DNA of 64,000 nucleotides from Macquaria australasica (lineage: Eukaryota > Chordata > Actinopteri > Centrarchiformes > Percichthyidae), in NCBI GenBank assembly GCA_005408345.1, contig SEMN01000312.1:248001-312000 (forward strand), written 5' to 3'. The notes beneath the pieces were generated by a model. It had not been told where the DNA came from and made no database searches. It saw only the letters and a list, made by a program, of their open reading frames with translations. Positions 25,573-38,067 of this stretch are shown here, in pieces (within the stretch, counting starts at the first letter, position 1; each line of letters opens with the position of its first letter). The position numbers and the translations under genes were made by a program.

Positions 25573-28500
25573 GTAAGGCTTATGGTCTTCCTTTCTTGTT
25601 CTTTTTCTTTTGAACTTGCAGTGTCATACTTCAGAGATCATACAGATTAATGTGAGGAAACTGCTGTTAGATTACATGCATTTAGAATCAGGAACATGAG
25701 AGAGTATCTTCAAGAACAGTGAAAAATAAAGCCTTTGTAATATTAGACAGTACTTAACAATTAATATATTTTATTTTTAAATTAGGAGGATTTAACTTAA
25801 CTTTAAAGTTAATAGTAAAATGTCCTCTTAAACAATTACAGAGATGGTTTGTTTAATTTACATTTACATTTTAATAAAATAAAGAGGGTTATCTCTGGGA
25901 ATTTATTATTAATTTTGTTTTTTCAGTTTGAGTACAATTATAGGAACCTAAAAATGTAAGAGAAGTCAAGTATTTGTCATGAAAAAGAGCTAATTGTTAT
26001 TAAAGAAATGTATCTTTAATTGTAGGCCATACTGCATGACCCCACTGATTTTGGTTTTTTTATTTTTGTCATTAGACTTTTTGTAAACACTGTGATGAGA
26101 TAAATCTTTCTTCAGATTTCATACTTACATCATACCTAATGTTAAATTATTTAAAAAGTTTAATGTCCCAAATTTAAATGTGTGCATTTAAGGAGAATTG
26201 CCTGCAGGGGTTATAGTGTACGAACTGCATTACACTTTCAGGGTGATAAAAAGTAAAATGATAAATATTTAAACATTTTTGGAGTTTTTACAGATGTTTA
26301 ATGTCAACAAAATCAATGGAATTGTGTGTATGAGTGCCAATTGCCCAGAGAGCCATTTATGTAATTTCCTCCATGCAGTGTTGGCTCAACACTGAGAGTG
26401 TATGTAAACAAACTATAAATATAACTTCACCAAAAACAGAGAATTAGTTACATAAAATATAATAAGACAGAACAGCCTCACTATCTAAAATATAGATCAA
26501 AGATTTCTATTGAAATATTTTATTGGCTATCAATCATTTAACATTTGTTTGTTTTTAATAATTAGTTATTAATAAAATAATTCTGAATGAAATTCTTGCA
26601 GCCTTGCAACCACTTTTATTTAGCATGATTTGAAATTATAGTCAATTTAATAGGCTACTAGCTTTAAAAAAAATGCACATACTTGTTAAGGAGAGATTGG
26701 GTTTATTTTAACATAATGTTGATGACAACACCCATTGTTGTAATTTGTCCTTTGTGATAATGTATGGATTACATGAGTGAACTGAAATGGAACCACAACA
26801 TATTTCTGTCATTTTTATTTAATACATTTTTAAGTAATCTTTACTTATTAGGTGTACACATTTCAACCCAACCGGTCGAGGCAGATGACCGCCCACCCAG
26901 AGCCTGGTTCTGCTCGAGGTTTCTGCCTGTTAAAAGGGAGTTTTTCCTTGCCACTGTCGCCTAGTGCTGCTTATGGTGGGAATTGTTGGGTCTCTGTAAA
27001 TATAAAGAGTCAGTCTAGACGTGCTCTATATGAAAAAGTGCCCTGAGATAACTTTGTTATGATATGGCGCTATATAAATAAAATTGAATTGAATTGAACT
27101 GAATTGAATTTGTAAACACTTTGTATACATGTAAATGTATCTTTTCAATGACATTTCTATTGAATTTATGCTAATAAAAGAACAACTGAATTTTGGAGCT
27201 TTCCATTTATGGGATTTAATCTGGACTGATATTTTCCCCCTTAATAATTTAAAACGTAGGGTGTACTCATACATGTAATACACAATTTAAACAAACAGTA
27301 TTTGTCTCTGAGTACATCATGTTAAATTTAGTCCACATGCACTTGGGTTAAATTTAGTAAATAAAATCATAATTTGACTAATTATTATGAATTCTCAGTA
27401 CCTACACTACTGTGCAGTCTATAATTATAACAATGTTTCACGTGATTAACAATGTAAAACCAGTCTAAACCTAGAAATACATTGCATTTATCTGTTATTA
27501 TTGTTACTTAGTTCTAGTCTTTGCCTCAGCGTTGTTCATTTAAAGTGCTAATTGTTGCAGATGCCAAAGGCTCCATCCGAGAGATTATCCTGCCGAAGGG
27601 TTTGGATTTGGACCGACCCAAGCGAACCCGCACCTCCTTCACTGCAGAGCAACTCTACCGGTTAGAGATGGAGTTTCAGAGGTGCCAGTATGTGGTCGGG
27701 AGGGAACGGACAGAGCTGGCCCGTCAGCTCAATCTCTCTGAAACTCAGGTATGTATGCGTTGTACTTGTACCTACTAGATTTAAAATGATGAATTTATTA
27801 TAATGGATGCTTTTCTTTTGAACTGAAATAGCAAGAATGTAGAGCGTGAATTTAATGTTGTTTCCTATATGTGTCTATCTTTTTACACCAAATACCACCA
27901 TCTACTTTGATTTCAGATAATCATGTTGCGATCTATTAGGACCACTTGATTTGTCACAGAAGAAGGTGAATTTACTCATAAAAACAAATTCATTTCATTT
28001 GTAAGCCCTGACACAAATAAATAATTAAGTCTCTTACAGACAGTTTATTTTAAAGGTGCAATCGTTTTTTGGTCCATACAATTTAAAGAGGTATACTCAT
28101 ATACATAATTACAGTTTGAGTCAAGTTGGAAATAAGAATTTTGTGTTTCACAGCTCATCATTATTAAAAATATAGGCCTGTTTTACAAGCACTACTGATG
28201 TAAACAAACCTTTAAAAACTTCACAGACCTGTTAGTTAATTTAGGAGTGCTCGCAGGTTCTTATTCAGTGTTTTTAGTATGAGCGCTGGGTTGATTGTAC
28301 CTTTAAGGATTTCCCACAGAAATATTTCTAATTGTATGTATCCCTTTAAAGTAAATGTAATCAACTGGCCTTCCTAATAAATTGAATGTAGTGCCGATAT
28401 AGCTTATGGAGTGTTTGTTGCTATTGCCTGAAGCTGCTAAAATGAAAGGTAGCAATAGAAAAAGCGCAGACTTCCTCCTCATGTCATATGTGTGGGGTCA

Positions 28501-31500
28501 GAAGGGGTCATGCGGTGTCCGCTGTGGGTGAACTGCATTTGCACTCCGTGTTTGACACCAGATTCCAAAGCAGGTCACCTGGTAATCCTGTATGATTTGG
28601 ACTTGGCTGTCTGCTCCAAAGCTCTGGTGTGTTTTCAGCTTGCGTTTCATTCATCTGTTTATTTATTTTTGAAAATGTGCAAAACGGCTAACGGTGCCAT
28701 CGGCTTGGTCTTTGGTGCTAATGTGTTGTGGCTTTCAATGCGGTTCTCGCAGACCTCCACTCATAAGGTCAACCTTTTCTCACCAAACGACACCACAACC
28801 GACAACTTTATTCTGTTTGTTGATGTACAACAAGGTCACTGTTCCTTTTATTAACAGCTATGCAAATTTTACTTACTTATTTGCTTCAACTTTTTAAATT
28901 TTAAATGTTTTAATGTTTCTCTTTGTCATTTGATCGACAGAATTGCTATTTTTCTTTTTCACATAAATTCAAAACAAGTTTATTAAGCATCTGAAGATGT
29001 TATTTTGCTCACATAAAGGTCATGTAGAAAACAACCTTTGCTCCCTATTTAGGCAGGACAAAGGCTTCTGGATTTTCTTCCAGTGTCTGCTTCTTGTCCT
29101 GATGAAATGCCTTTTAATGACAACGTGGTGAAATTAACATTTTGTTCCCTGGCACTCACGGGTTGCTACATTAAGGCCATTTGCTGTGTGCATGCCTAAT
29201 CATCTTTGTTTGAACTCCCAGCTTCATCTTGTTTTTTAGAATGTAAGCTCTAAAATGAACAAGATGTTCCTTCTGAGCAGTCTTTACATCGCACACAGAA
29301 AATATTGGATGTAAGCGGCAGGGCTTCTTCTCTTGACGCGAAATGGTTGTTATCAGCTAGTGAAGAGTTAAACCACCTACTGAAGTGAAGGAACAAAATA
29401 TTCAAATGTGATTGGACTAGCATTAGGATTGAGCTGGAGGCTTGCTGCTGATTGGTACATGTACATTTTGTTCCATATGAAAGCAATCAGGTGTAATTAC
29501 AGGAGACTTACAGGTACGATTCATAGAAAACCCTGTATTTGTTTCAGTTCTGACATGAATTCAATTAAGAAGATTATGTGAAACTGAACAATGGAAATGT
29601 CAGAATAACTAAATGCATTTGTTGAGCCAGATGAATGACTTGATTGAAATTGTTAAATTACAAGGTTGGTGCTCTTGCTACAGTTTAATAAATTGTATCA
29701 CCAAGAGTGCATTCTTTTTTCCTCCCTTAAGTATGAGAATATAGGGAATTAGATTCCCCCCCCCTCTTTATCTTAACACTCCATTAACTGCTGGATATAT
29801 GCTGTACATGTTTCTCACAAAATCTCAAAATTCTGAGAAACATTTGCAACATTTCTGAGACAAATGGAGTGACTGAACTTCTTGGTTGCGACAATATATT
29901 TCCTTCAAATTAAGTACAAGAATAACCAATTCGATGTTTTCACTTTTAACTCCCGAGATGTAATTATGGCCTTCTTTGACTTTTAAAAAGGCCAACTTCA
30001 AATTTAGGATTTTTTAATTTCTGTCTGAGATTGTATGTAATTCTGGAGGCTATATGTACATTATCAGGGCCAGAAAATCCCATGGTACTAATTAATAGAA
30101 GATACAGATCACTGAAGTCATAGTTAATGGTGGCCATTTTGAATTTGGAAGTAGAAAGAATGAAAATTTGCAGGAACAGTGGAACAACATAGGTGAATGA
30201 GTTATCCAGGGTTTTCATGGCTTTGAAATATGTAGTTTATCTTGGAACATCTACTGTAAACTCACAGCATGAGGGCTGTAATTGACAATTACTTCCAAGG
30301 TCAATTAGTCATTTGATTTCCAATTAGACAATTAATAGTTTAGGCTGTAAAATGTCAGAAAATAGTAAGAAAATGCTCACAAATCACAACTTCCCAGAGC
30401 GCAGCGAGTGACATCTTTATATTGGTTGTTTCTCCAACCAAAAAGTCTAATGAGATATTACATTCATAATGATGTAAAACAGAGAAATGACGCAAATCCT
30501 CACATTGGAGAAGCTGACTGTAGCGAATGTTTGGACTTTTTGCTTGATAATTGACTTAAACAATCAAACAGTTATCAGATACTGATGATTCATTTTCTGT
30601 CAATCTCATCCATAAGCAATAAAACCAACCATCACACAATAAAATGATTGTAGCCAATTCTGTGTAGGTTTTCAAAGACAAGGTTACACATGGGAGCTGA
30701 CTATTTGGATCTCAGCTCATGTTTGAACCTTTTGTAGTTTAAGAGGCTGAGAAAGTTAAGAAGTGGTTTACATATGAAAGGCTATCTTTGAGCAAGTTTT
30801 GATTGAATTAACCTCCTGCCACTGTATCACAGTGAGCAGGAGGTTCATGACTGAATGAAATCACTGCAGCTTTTGATCAGTCAGTCTACAATCATTACCT
30901 GGTGGACCATGTATCTGTGTGTGTGTGTGTGTAAGCATCCCTGCATATATACGTAGCTACTATACATTAGTGAGTATCTGAAAGTGTGTGTAGCAATTGG
31001 GTGGAGTATGGACAGGTGCTTTGCTAGTTTTGATCTGTGAACAGAAGCGTTGGTTAAAAGCAATCAACTTAATCTGTGAAGACACATAGTTGTATAGCTC
31101 ATGGTGCAATTACCTCGAAGTACCGCGATTATCAAATTATTGCTATACTATGATAACAGGCCTTTTTACAGCAAGTATAAGTGAATTATTGCAGGGCAGT
31201 TTTCTTATTGCTGTACCACGAACAAACATTAGAAACGTAATGCTGTTATGAGTATTTAAATTCACATTTTCTATTCCAGGAAATATATAATAATTAATTA
31301 ACTATATATGTCTCTAAAGGCTCTTTCTCTCATCTGTGTTCCTCTCCAGGTGAAAGTCTGGTTTCAGAACCGGCGCACTAAGCAGAAGAAGGACCAGGGG
31401 AAGGACTCTGAGCTGCGTTCAGTGGTTTCAGAAACAGCAGCTACCTGCAGTGTCCTCAGACTGCTGGAGCAAGGCCGCCTGCTGACGCCTCCGGGCCTGC

Positions 31501-31901
31501 CGGGCCTCCTGCCCCACTGTGGCAGCGGCACACTGGGCTCTGCCCTGCGCCCTCCCTCCATGGCCATGGCTAGCAACGGCAGCAGTAGCAGCAGCAGCAG
31601 CGGCGGCAGCACTGGCAGCACTGGCACGGCGGGAGGCAGCCCTCCTCTACCCGCCGTCACCAGCTCAGGGACAGTGACGGGCCTGCAGAGCTCACCGGCA
31701 GCTCACGGCCTCTTCAGCTTCCCCATGCCCTCCTTACTCAGCGGCGTCGCCACCCGCATTTCCTCCAACCCCCTGTCCATGGCTGGCTCTCTGGCTGGCA
31801 ACCTGCAGGAACTTTCTGCCCGCTACCTGAGCTCCTCTGCTTTTGAGCCTTACTCGCGGACCAATGGCAAAGAATCCATGGACAAGAAAATTCTGGAATG
31901 A
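25359..31901 (+). CDS. vax1: Ventral anterior homeobox 1 (Vax1), complete gene, 3 coding exons
   Basis: Homeodomain transcription factor acting in the nucleus; in vertebrates it patterns ventral forebrain, optic stalk and optic nerve. CDS = 25359-25572, 27561-27748, 31350-31901, giving 317 residues with no frameshift or internal stop. The homeodomain is residues 91-150, with R95 (position 5), W138, F139, Q140 and N141 (positions 48-51) all present; intron 2 falls between homeodomain positions 44 and 45. Vax1 rather than Vax2 is shown by the DAKGSIREIILPKG segment before the homeodomain, the segment after it (GKDSELRSVVSETAATCS, LRLLEQGRLL), and the C-terminal block (AGSLAGNLQELSARYL, SSSAFEPYSRTN). 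The start is the only ATG after an in-frame TAA at 25299 and has A at -3 and G at +4. Mammalian Vax1 carries a few residues more before the equivalent Met. Oddity: a serine/glycine-rich tract near residues 205-230. Confidence 0.97.
25573..27560 (+). other. vax1: vax1 intron 1
   Basis: Phase-1 intron, GTAAGG...TTGCAG. It is AT-rich. Apart from an L2-type LINE 3' tail at 26865-27110 no recognisable repeat or gene is seen. Confidence 0.93.
26865..27110 (+). repeat. vax1: L2-type LINE 3' UTR/tail in vax1 intron 1
   Basis: It holds CTGCTCGAGGTTTCTGCCTG, GGAGTTTTTCCTTGCCACTG, AAAGTGCCCTGAGATAACTT and TATGGCGCTATATAAATAAA, and ends in (GAATT)n. It is a 5'-truncated LINE copy. Confidence 0.85.
27561..27748 (+). 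CDS. vax1: vax1 coding exon 2 (most of the homeodomain)
   Basis: Encodes residues 72-134: the DAKGSIREIILPKGLDLD lead-in and homeodomain helices 1 and 2 up to position 44 (Q134). The acceptor is TTGCAG|AT and the donor CAG|GTATGT. It is the most conserved part of the gene. Confidence 0.97.
27749..31349 (+). other. vax1: vax1 intron 2
   Basis: Phase-0 intron, GTATGT...CTCCAG. It contains one copy of the dispersed fish repeat with GATTAAT-type ends (30283-30600), a short (TG)n at about 30918-30932, and a repeat-poor stretch at about 28430-29520. The longest open frame in it (120 codons, 28492-28854) has no recognisable motif and I treat it as chance. Confidence 0.93.
30283..30600 (+). repeat. 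Dispersed repeat with ATTGATTAA-type ends, copy 3 (vax1 intron 2)
   Basis: It contains AAAATGTCAGAAAATAG, CACATTGGAGAAGCTGAC and GATTCATTTTCTGTCAATC. Confidence 0.65.
31350..31901 (+). CDS. vax1: vax1 coding exon 3 (recognition helix and C-terminus)
   Basis: Encodes residues 135-317 and the TGA stop. It starts with the recognition helix VKVWFQNRRTKQKK, then a conserved leucine-rich stretch, a Ser/Gly/Pro low-complexity linker and the conserved C-terminal block. It is much more GC-rich than the flanking DNA, which produces a long antisense shadow frame at 31364-31660. Confidence 0.96.
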   Translation: MKVWFQNRRTKQKKDQGKDSELRSVVSETAATCSVLRLLEQGRLLTPPGLPGLLPHCGSGTLGSALRPPSMAMASNGSSSSSSSGGSTGSTGTAGGSPPLPAVTSSGTVTGLQSSPAAHGLFSFPMPSLLSGVATRISSNPLSMAGSLAGNLQELSARYLSSSAFEPYSRTNGKESMDKKILE

Positions 31902-33100
31902 TGCTTTGTTTTTACATAGATGGATTCCTGTTTCCTCGGGACACGTTTTGGTTGTTTACTGTCCTTGTTTGGTTTTTGCTCATTCTCTCTCATCTGTCTG
32001 TGTCATGTTCTGTAGCAGTTCATGTATTCCTGTTGCACATCTGGCACCATGTACAAGGAAGAAAACAAAGACACGACACAGGCTCATTTAACAAAGTCTT
32101 CATATAGGACTTTGTTACAGAGATTTAGAGAGACACACTCTGAGGAGATTACTGAGGGATCCTTCAGGTTTCTGTTAGGTCCTATCTATTAATCCAAAAT
32201 AACAATACACACAGGGGCCCAGAGAATATGGCTGCTTCATATCACAAAAGCTCTATCGCTGCAAGAGCAGTGGTACATAGTGTATAGCAGGAAGTATGAC
32301 AGAAAGTGTAAAGTGATGGTACCTTTCTGAATTGTGTTTTATTATTTGATTGTGTTGGGTAGATGCATGTCCCTGCAGTGAGTAGATGTAGAGAAAGAAA
32401 GTGAGTTGTCAAACACCTGAGCAGCAGTTTGTGAGATCCTATCAGCAAATCAAAAAAGTAAAAACAATTTAAATGCAGCATTATGAATGAACAGGCAAGG
32501 TCGATTTCTCAACATAGAAAAGGGGGAGGAAAAAAAAGTGCCTCTGTTTGAAGGTCACTGCAAGGCCAGTGTCAGCACAAAACGCAAACACAAAATGCAT
32601 TTGACGCGTGAATGCAATTTGCTTATGCAGATGCCTCGCAAAAATTCAGCTTACAAAAAAGTCTTTTGTATATCTGTTTGTATTAAGTTTGGACCAAAAC
32701 AAAACATAATTCATAGAAGGTGTTGTCATACAGTATGATGGTTCAATTGTTCAGTGTTGTTTTCTCTATGGTTTGGTGAGGATTTTAACATTTTACAACA
32801 AAAGTCTTCACTTTGTGGCATTTTCGTCTTCAAGATGCAGTACCTGACTTTTTCTTTTTGTCTGTGATTTAAATACCACTGTGAGTTCTCAGAGTTTTGG
32901 TGTACAGTTTCTATTTCATCCAGGAGCTAAGCGCAGGAATGAGTTGAGTCCTGAAGAAAAGCTTTTCAGCATTAGTAAGCTGCTTGCTTTGTTGAACACT
33001 ACAAGGTAACAGGTTTTTCAGTCATTAAGACGGTATAATAACCTTTCCTTCCTGTGTGAAATTTTCAAAATCCACAGCCTTCATTAAAGATTTAGGCAGA
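31902..33100 (+). other. vax1: Probable vax1 3' untranslated region
   Basis: Unique AT-rich sequence without coding signal follows the stop. The first plausible polyadenylation hexamer I see is ATTAAA at 33083-33088. The true end cannot be placed without transcript data. Confidence 0.4.
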
Positions 33101-33675
33101 CTGATGCATGTGGAGACTGAATGGAATTATTGTAGTATAAAAGTACTGGAAATGAGAAATGTACCTTTAAAATTGTTATTTTATTGTAAATTATTCACTT
33201 CTGTAATTAATAGATTATTAGTATATCTGGAAAATAACGAATGAATGAATGTATTAGCGGGGTTGAGGAATCAATCAAAAGCTCTTTGGTGCTGTTGTTG
33301 TGAAATATCTTGAAATTTGTGAAATATGTGGTACAAATGTTCATATATATTATGTATATGGCTACAGACAAAGACACGTGTTTTTCATTTTTCTTTCATA
33401 CATGTTACTATGAATCAAGTTATGATAAATGTCATGACTGTTATACTTCATACACCATGGCCTCATGTGTATGCTCCTGAAAGTCTTTGTCACCATCTTT
33501 GGTAATGCGACTTACAATGTTATTACCACTAATCTCTGAGTAGAGTGGAACGATATGTAGAACTTCTGGTTAATAGTCAAACTTGTAATAATACAAATTG
33601 GACTGAGAGGTTTCAAAAAGCAATTACAGGAGGACTAGCAGTCATGAAGTTGTGATCAGTGGGAAGTTTTAAATA

Positions 33676-33985
33676 GGACAGCAACTAACTATTTTCATTA
33701 TCAATTCATCTGCCAATTATTTTCTCAATTAATTGTGTGGTGCCTGTCCCAATTTCCAAGGTGATGTCTTAAAATGTCGTTGTTTTTTTTTTGGACAAAA
33801 AGTCCAAAACCCAAAGATATTCAATTTACAAAGATCTAAAACAGAGAAGAGCAGCAAATCATCACATCGGAGAAGCTGGAATCAGAGAACGACTGCCATT
33901 TCTTTTAAAAAAATAACCTACATGATTAATCAATTATCAAAATAGTTTCCTATTGATCGACTAATAATTTAATTAATCAATTAAT
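33676..33985 (+). repeat. Dispersed repeat with ATTGATTAA-type ends, copy 4
   Basis: It runs from GGACAGCAACTAACTATT through CCCAAAGATATTCAATTTAC and CATCGGAGAAGCTGGAATC to GATTAATCAATTATCAAAAT. Confidence 0.75.
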
Positions 33986-34988
33986 TAATTATTTGTATCA
34001 CCTCTAGATTTCATGCTTGCCTGAAATGGTACAGCTACTAGTTTATGACTAGTGGAGATTAGATATGTGACACAGGCAAAGACATAATTCCAATGGGAAT
34101 GGAGACACCCCGTCACTTTCTCGCATGTTTTTAAGGTGATAAGAATCATGTAATCTATATTTTCATTTAGAGTTATTATTCTCCTGAAACACACTAGAGC
34201 TTAACATCAATCAAAGATAATGAAGTAAAGGACATTGTCCTTTATAGTAGTAAATATTAGGTCTCTGTCAATGAAAGTAAATGTGATTTTAAGTTAGTGC
34301 ATTAATAATACAGCATTTTCCATAGATTTTTTTTTTTCTCATTGGACAATCATTATTAAGAAAAAAAAAACAATTTCACCATAATGTGTAATTTACTAGA
34401 CTGATATACATTCATATATATGCAAGAAATAGCATTCACAAAGTTTGACCAAAAAAAGCTTTCGACCACATCTCACGGAGTGGAGTTAAGATATTTATTT
34501 TGTCAAACTACTGTTTCCAAGGTCAATAATGAACTTTCACGCTCAGCATTTGCATATTTTAACCTTTAACTTCATTGTGCTCCACTTCTGACAACAAAAC
34601 CTATGCCCTTGGACACACAAGCATTAGTTCATTACGTACTCTTAATCTGTACGCTTACTTGGACTGAGCTGAGAGGCAGTAACAGGACAATCCCTATTGA
34701 ACTGTCAGGAAAGGCACTGGGTGAGCTCGGTGTGTCGTGGCCGAGGTGTGCAGCAGGACAGCTTTACTGGTTCCATCATTAAGAACCTCCCCTGGGCCAT
34801 GAAAAGTCCTTTTTCAAACACACATAAAAGACACTGTACCTGAAAACAACTCGCTAAAAAACAGAATCTAGGGTCTTACAGTAATAAACTAAGACCAACA
34901 GTAGTCTTCATCAGTGGTTGAGGATATGGATCAGAAGCACCGGTGTAGTAGTGTACCATGTTGAATTACGGGGTGTATCTGCGGTTGC

Positions 34989-35409
34989 CAGTGGTGGAAG
35001 TACTGTAGTTGAGCATAATTTTGAGGTACTTCACATTCAATTTATGCTACTTTACTTCAATTCCATGACATTTTAGAGGCAAATAATGTGCTTTTTATCC
35101 ATTACAATTATCTGACAACTATACTTAATTTACAGATGAATATTTTACATATATAACATATGATCAACTTATAAAACATGATGTATTGTTCAAGATTAAA
35201 CTAACCTAAAGTATTTAAAGTAGTTAAAATTAGCTCTACTGTGAACAGCTACAACATTAGAATGCATAATGAGTACTTTTACAGTTAATACTTTTTGTAC
35301 ATTTAGCTGATAATACTTCTGTAAGAGTTAGTAAAAGGGCTGTTACTTGTACAGTTTGGCACTGCAACTTTGACTTAAGTAAAAGATCTAAGTACTTCGT
35401 CCACCACTA
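34989..35409. mobile_element. hAT-type MITE (CAGTGGTGGAAGTAC ends)
   Basis: A common fish element beginning CAGTGGTGGAAGTAC and ending, inverted, TAGTGGTGGACGAAGTAC. The flanking octamers GCGGTTGC (34981-34988) and GCTGTTGC (35410-35417) fit a target duplication with one change. The interior has the AAGTACTTAGATCTTTTACT type of sequence on the opposite strand. Confidence 0.85.
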
Positions 35410-35989
35410 GCTGTTGCTGTGAATGCAAGAAATGGACTTCAAAGCAACATATGAACTTTGGGGAAAGAGAACGTATACCATTGTGGCACACAGTGGTCTG
35501 CAAAGATACTACCACAAGTTTAAGCTTGTTTGTAACATTCAGACAATTTTGTGTTCTGTTCTGAGTTTAGTTCGGCTTCTTCTGGCAGAGTAATCACAGT
35601 AGAAATGCAGGAACTGTCCAGTAACAGAGAAAACTGAGGCTCTTTTGTGAGCAGACCCAAAGAAACCAATCTTCCCCACTGTGTCTTGGGAATCTCCCCA
35701 GAGGAAAAAAAAGGTCACATTTACGCCTCCTGCCCCCTCTCCACCGTCTACAACCACCCCCACCCATTCTCTCCCTTCACCCTAAGTCCAATTAGAAGCA
35801 AGGTCTGGGAGGTTTTTGTAAGTGAGGGGTTCGGGGGTGTGTGTGTATATGTCTGTGTGTGTATGGACGTGCAAGGCTGTCATAGCTGCAGACCACCAAC
35901 ACATTTTCTCCCATCACATGGTCTGCTCTTTAAGCTTTGGTCTTAGGAGGTGAAAGAAAGGCTAAATCCTGTCTTGTTTTTAGAATCTG

Positions 35990-36300
35990 TTTTTTTTGGC
36001 CTTGTCCTTTTTGAGCCATACAGTGCATCTGGGGATTAACATGCTAACAAGTCCTACTGAAGAAGCAACCCCTTTCTAGCACACTGATCCAGCAACTTTA
36101 AGCTCTGCAGTGATACGAATCTGCAGGATTCCCCTCTAGGCATCCCAGGCCTTTGACAAACCTACACAGCTTAGTCACTGTGCTTCCTCACAGAATAATT
36201 AATCCCATTAAGTAATCAAAAGGAGTGAGGGAAGCGGAAACCCCTCGAAAGCAAGGGTTCCACTTGTGCATTCTGTAAAACACTTAGCATAAAGCCATGA
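35990..36300. promoter_or_regulatory. Candidate cis-regulatory block downstream of vax1
   Basis: Repeat-free sequence with TAATTAATCCC (36197-36207), ATTAAG (36207-36212) and GTAATCA (36212-36218). This is a tight cluster of homeodomain cores, including the K50-type TAATCC. Function is inferred only. Confidence 0.35.
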
Positions 36301-36721
36301 AATAACTGTAATTTCCAAATGTGTTGAAATACTACAATGTTTAATTACAACTGCAGCACTCTTGCTACTGTATTGTGTTGGCACGAATTTTGCAGGTTAG
36401 AATACCAAGATGTTTTCATGTCGCTTTTACAATTTCACCAGTGCTATCAATGGTGACACAGAAGGAATACAAATCCCAGTAGGCCTACACAGTAAAATAA
36501 GCTATATATTTTTTGCAGTGGAGCTAGCAGTAGTGCACACAAGTAAAATGAGCAATGCTATCGTCATTTAGCCGTGTCTTTATTCTGCAGTATTTTCATA
36601 TTAACAATGGATCAAATGACTGTGTAATGTAAAAAAGGGGTTGCAGTTCTCCTCAGCTCTATGGAGTGTTTTAGCCTCTTTGAGCTCACTGAAAAAGCCC
36701 AGTGGAAACTTCCTGCCCAGC

Positions 36722-36870
36722 ACCAAACAGCAGACAGACACAGTTAGCGACTAGCTGGTGAACAAAGTGGAGCATTTAACAGCTAAAGAACCAGATATTT
36801 TCCTCAGGAGTTGGTGGAGACCAAAACAGAGCTAAAAGGAGATTCAATATTGGACTTAAATTCATCTGGT
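36722..36870 (+). repeat. Dispersed repeat, inverted partner of 39843-39990
   Basis: It contains AACAGCAGACAGACACAGTT, CATTTAACAGCTAAAGAACC and AGGAGTTGGTGGAGACCAAA. Confidence 0.75.
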
Positions 36871-37700
36871 CGACACAAATACAGCTAGTATTGCTTCGTG
36901 CCTGCTGGTTGTGGAAATAGGCACTTGTTAGCTAATACTTATGGGATAGGTTCACAATGTTTCAAGTCTGTCTTAAAACAATAGTCAGGTACTCAGATGA
37001 ACATTGAAGTAGTTCTTTCTTGCTGTAATCATTCCTCCTGTTCGTACTGGTCATTAAAATATCCGTTCCTAATGCACTTTCAATGTAAGTGATGGGGGAC
37101 AAAAAAAGGTTTATCTTAGGCTTCAGCAGTCTGAGTTAGAAAAATCAAGTGTATCTTCCAAAGTTACTGTCTTTTTAGTGCATAATTCCTTCTCTTTGTT
37201 CCTATTCCTTCACTGCAGCTCAACAGTGAAACACTAAGCGGGAATTTTACGTCAAAAATACTAACTGATTATTTATTTTATTATACTTGGACTTATTTTG
37301 GAAGATATCCATTTGATTTGTCTAACTCTGACTGTCTCATATAAGCTTCAGATAAACTTTTGAAAACATTTTTGCATGGAAGGACTATGGATTTTGATGG
37401 TATGTCAATGTTGCATGTACACGTTATCCAGCTGTCCCCAAGAGGCCAAAAAAAAAAAAAAGAAAGAAAGAAAAAAGTTTAGCAAGTTTAGCCTGGATGC
37501 AAGGAGAAAAGGCTGGCTTAGCTATGGAATTGTTGGAAGGTGTTTTTTTTTTTTACCTTGGATAAAGCAGTCATATTAATTTGTGATATATTTTTATTTA
37601 ACATGTCAAAGTAGAACCAGTGTAACAATCATAATTGCTGCCAGAGTCGACCACTATACCTGTGTGATCAATTCTGGACCAGTAATATATAGGCTGCTAC

Positions 37701-37710
37701 ACACACACAT

Positions 37711-37753
<43 letters not shown>
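37701..37753. repeat. (CA)n microsatellite
   Basis: A near-perfect CA run with one ATG interruption. The LINE fragment at 37763 is inserted at its end. Confidence 0.97.
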
Positions 37754-37757
<4 letters not shown>

Positions 37758-37762
37758 TTTCC

Positions 37763-37848
37763 ATCCATCCATCCATCCATTTTCTATACCGCTTATCCCC
37801 TTAGAGGGTCGCGGGGGGCTGGAGCCAATCCCAGCTGACATTGGGCGA
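37763..37848 (-). repeat. Short LINE 3' end fragment with 14-bp target duplication
   Basis: An (ATCC)n start, then TTTTCTATACCGCTTATCCC and GCTGGAGCCAATCCCAGCTG. It is flanked by ACACATACATTTCC at 37749-37762 and 37849-37862. Confidence 0.8.
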
Positions 37849-38067
37849 ACACATACATTTCCCCCCAGGTTATTTCACCCGCCCAATTCCAATTCATCCA
37901 TTTTTATCTGTACCCATACCAGTAAATTAAAACAGAATATATATATTTGCCTGATACGTACAGGCACTTGACGTGGTGCAGGTCTTGGATGGCTGAACTA
38001 AACATGCTGGTTTACACATATGGCTTATTGGCACAACTATATTAACATTGTTAATGTTGTCACTTAC

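Noticed and set aside
28492..28854. 120-codon frame inside vax1 intron 2
   Set aside because: No homology signature, and it lies within the intron defined by the intact vax1 frame.
31364..31660. 98-codon minus frame rich in Pro and Leu
   Set aside because: Antisense shadow of the GC-rich vax1 exon 3.
25359..31901. Identification as vax2, suggested by the V-ATPase neighbour
   Set aside because: The blocks before and after the homeodomain and the C-terminal SLAGNLQELSARYL block are Vax1-specific.
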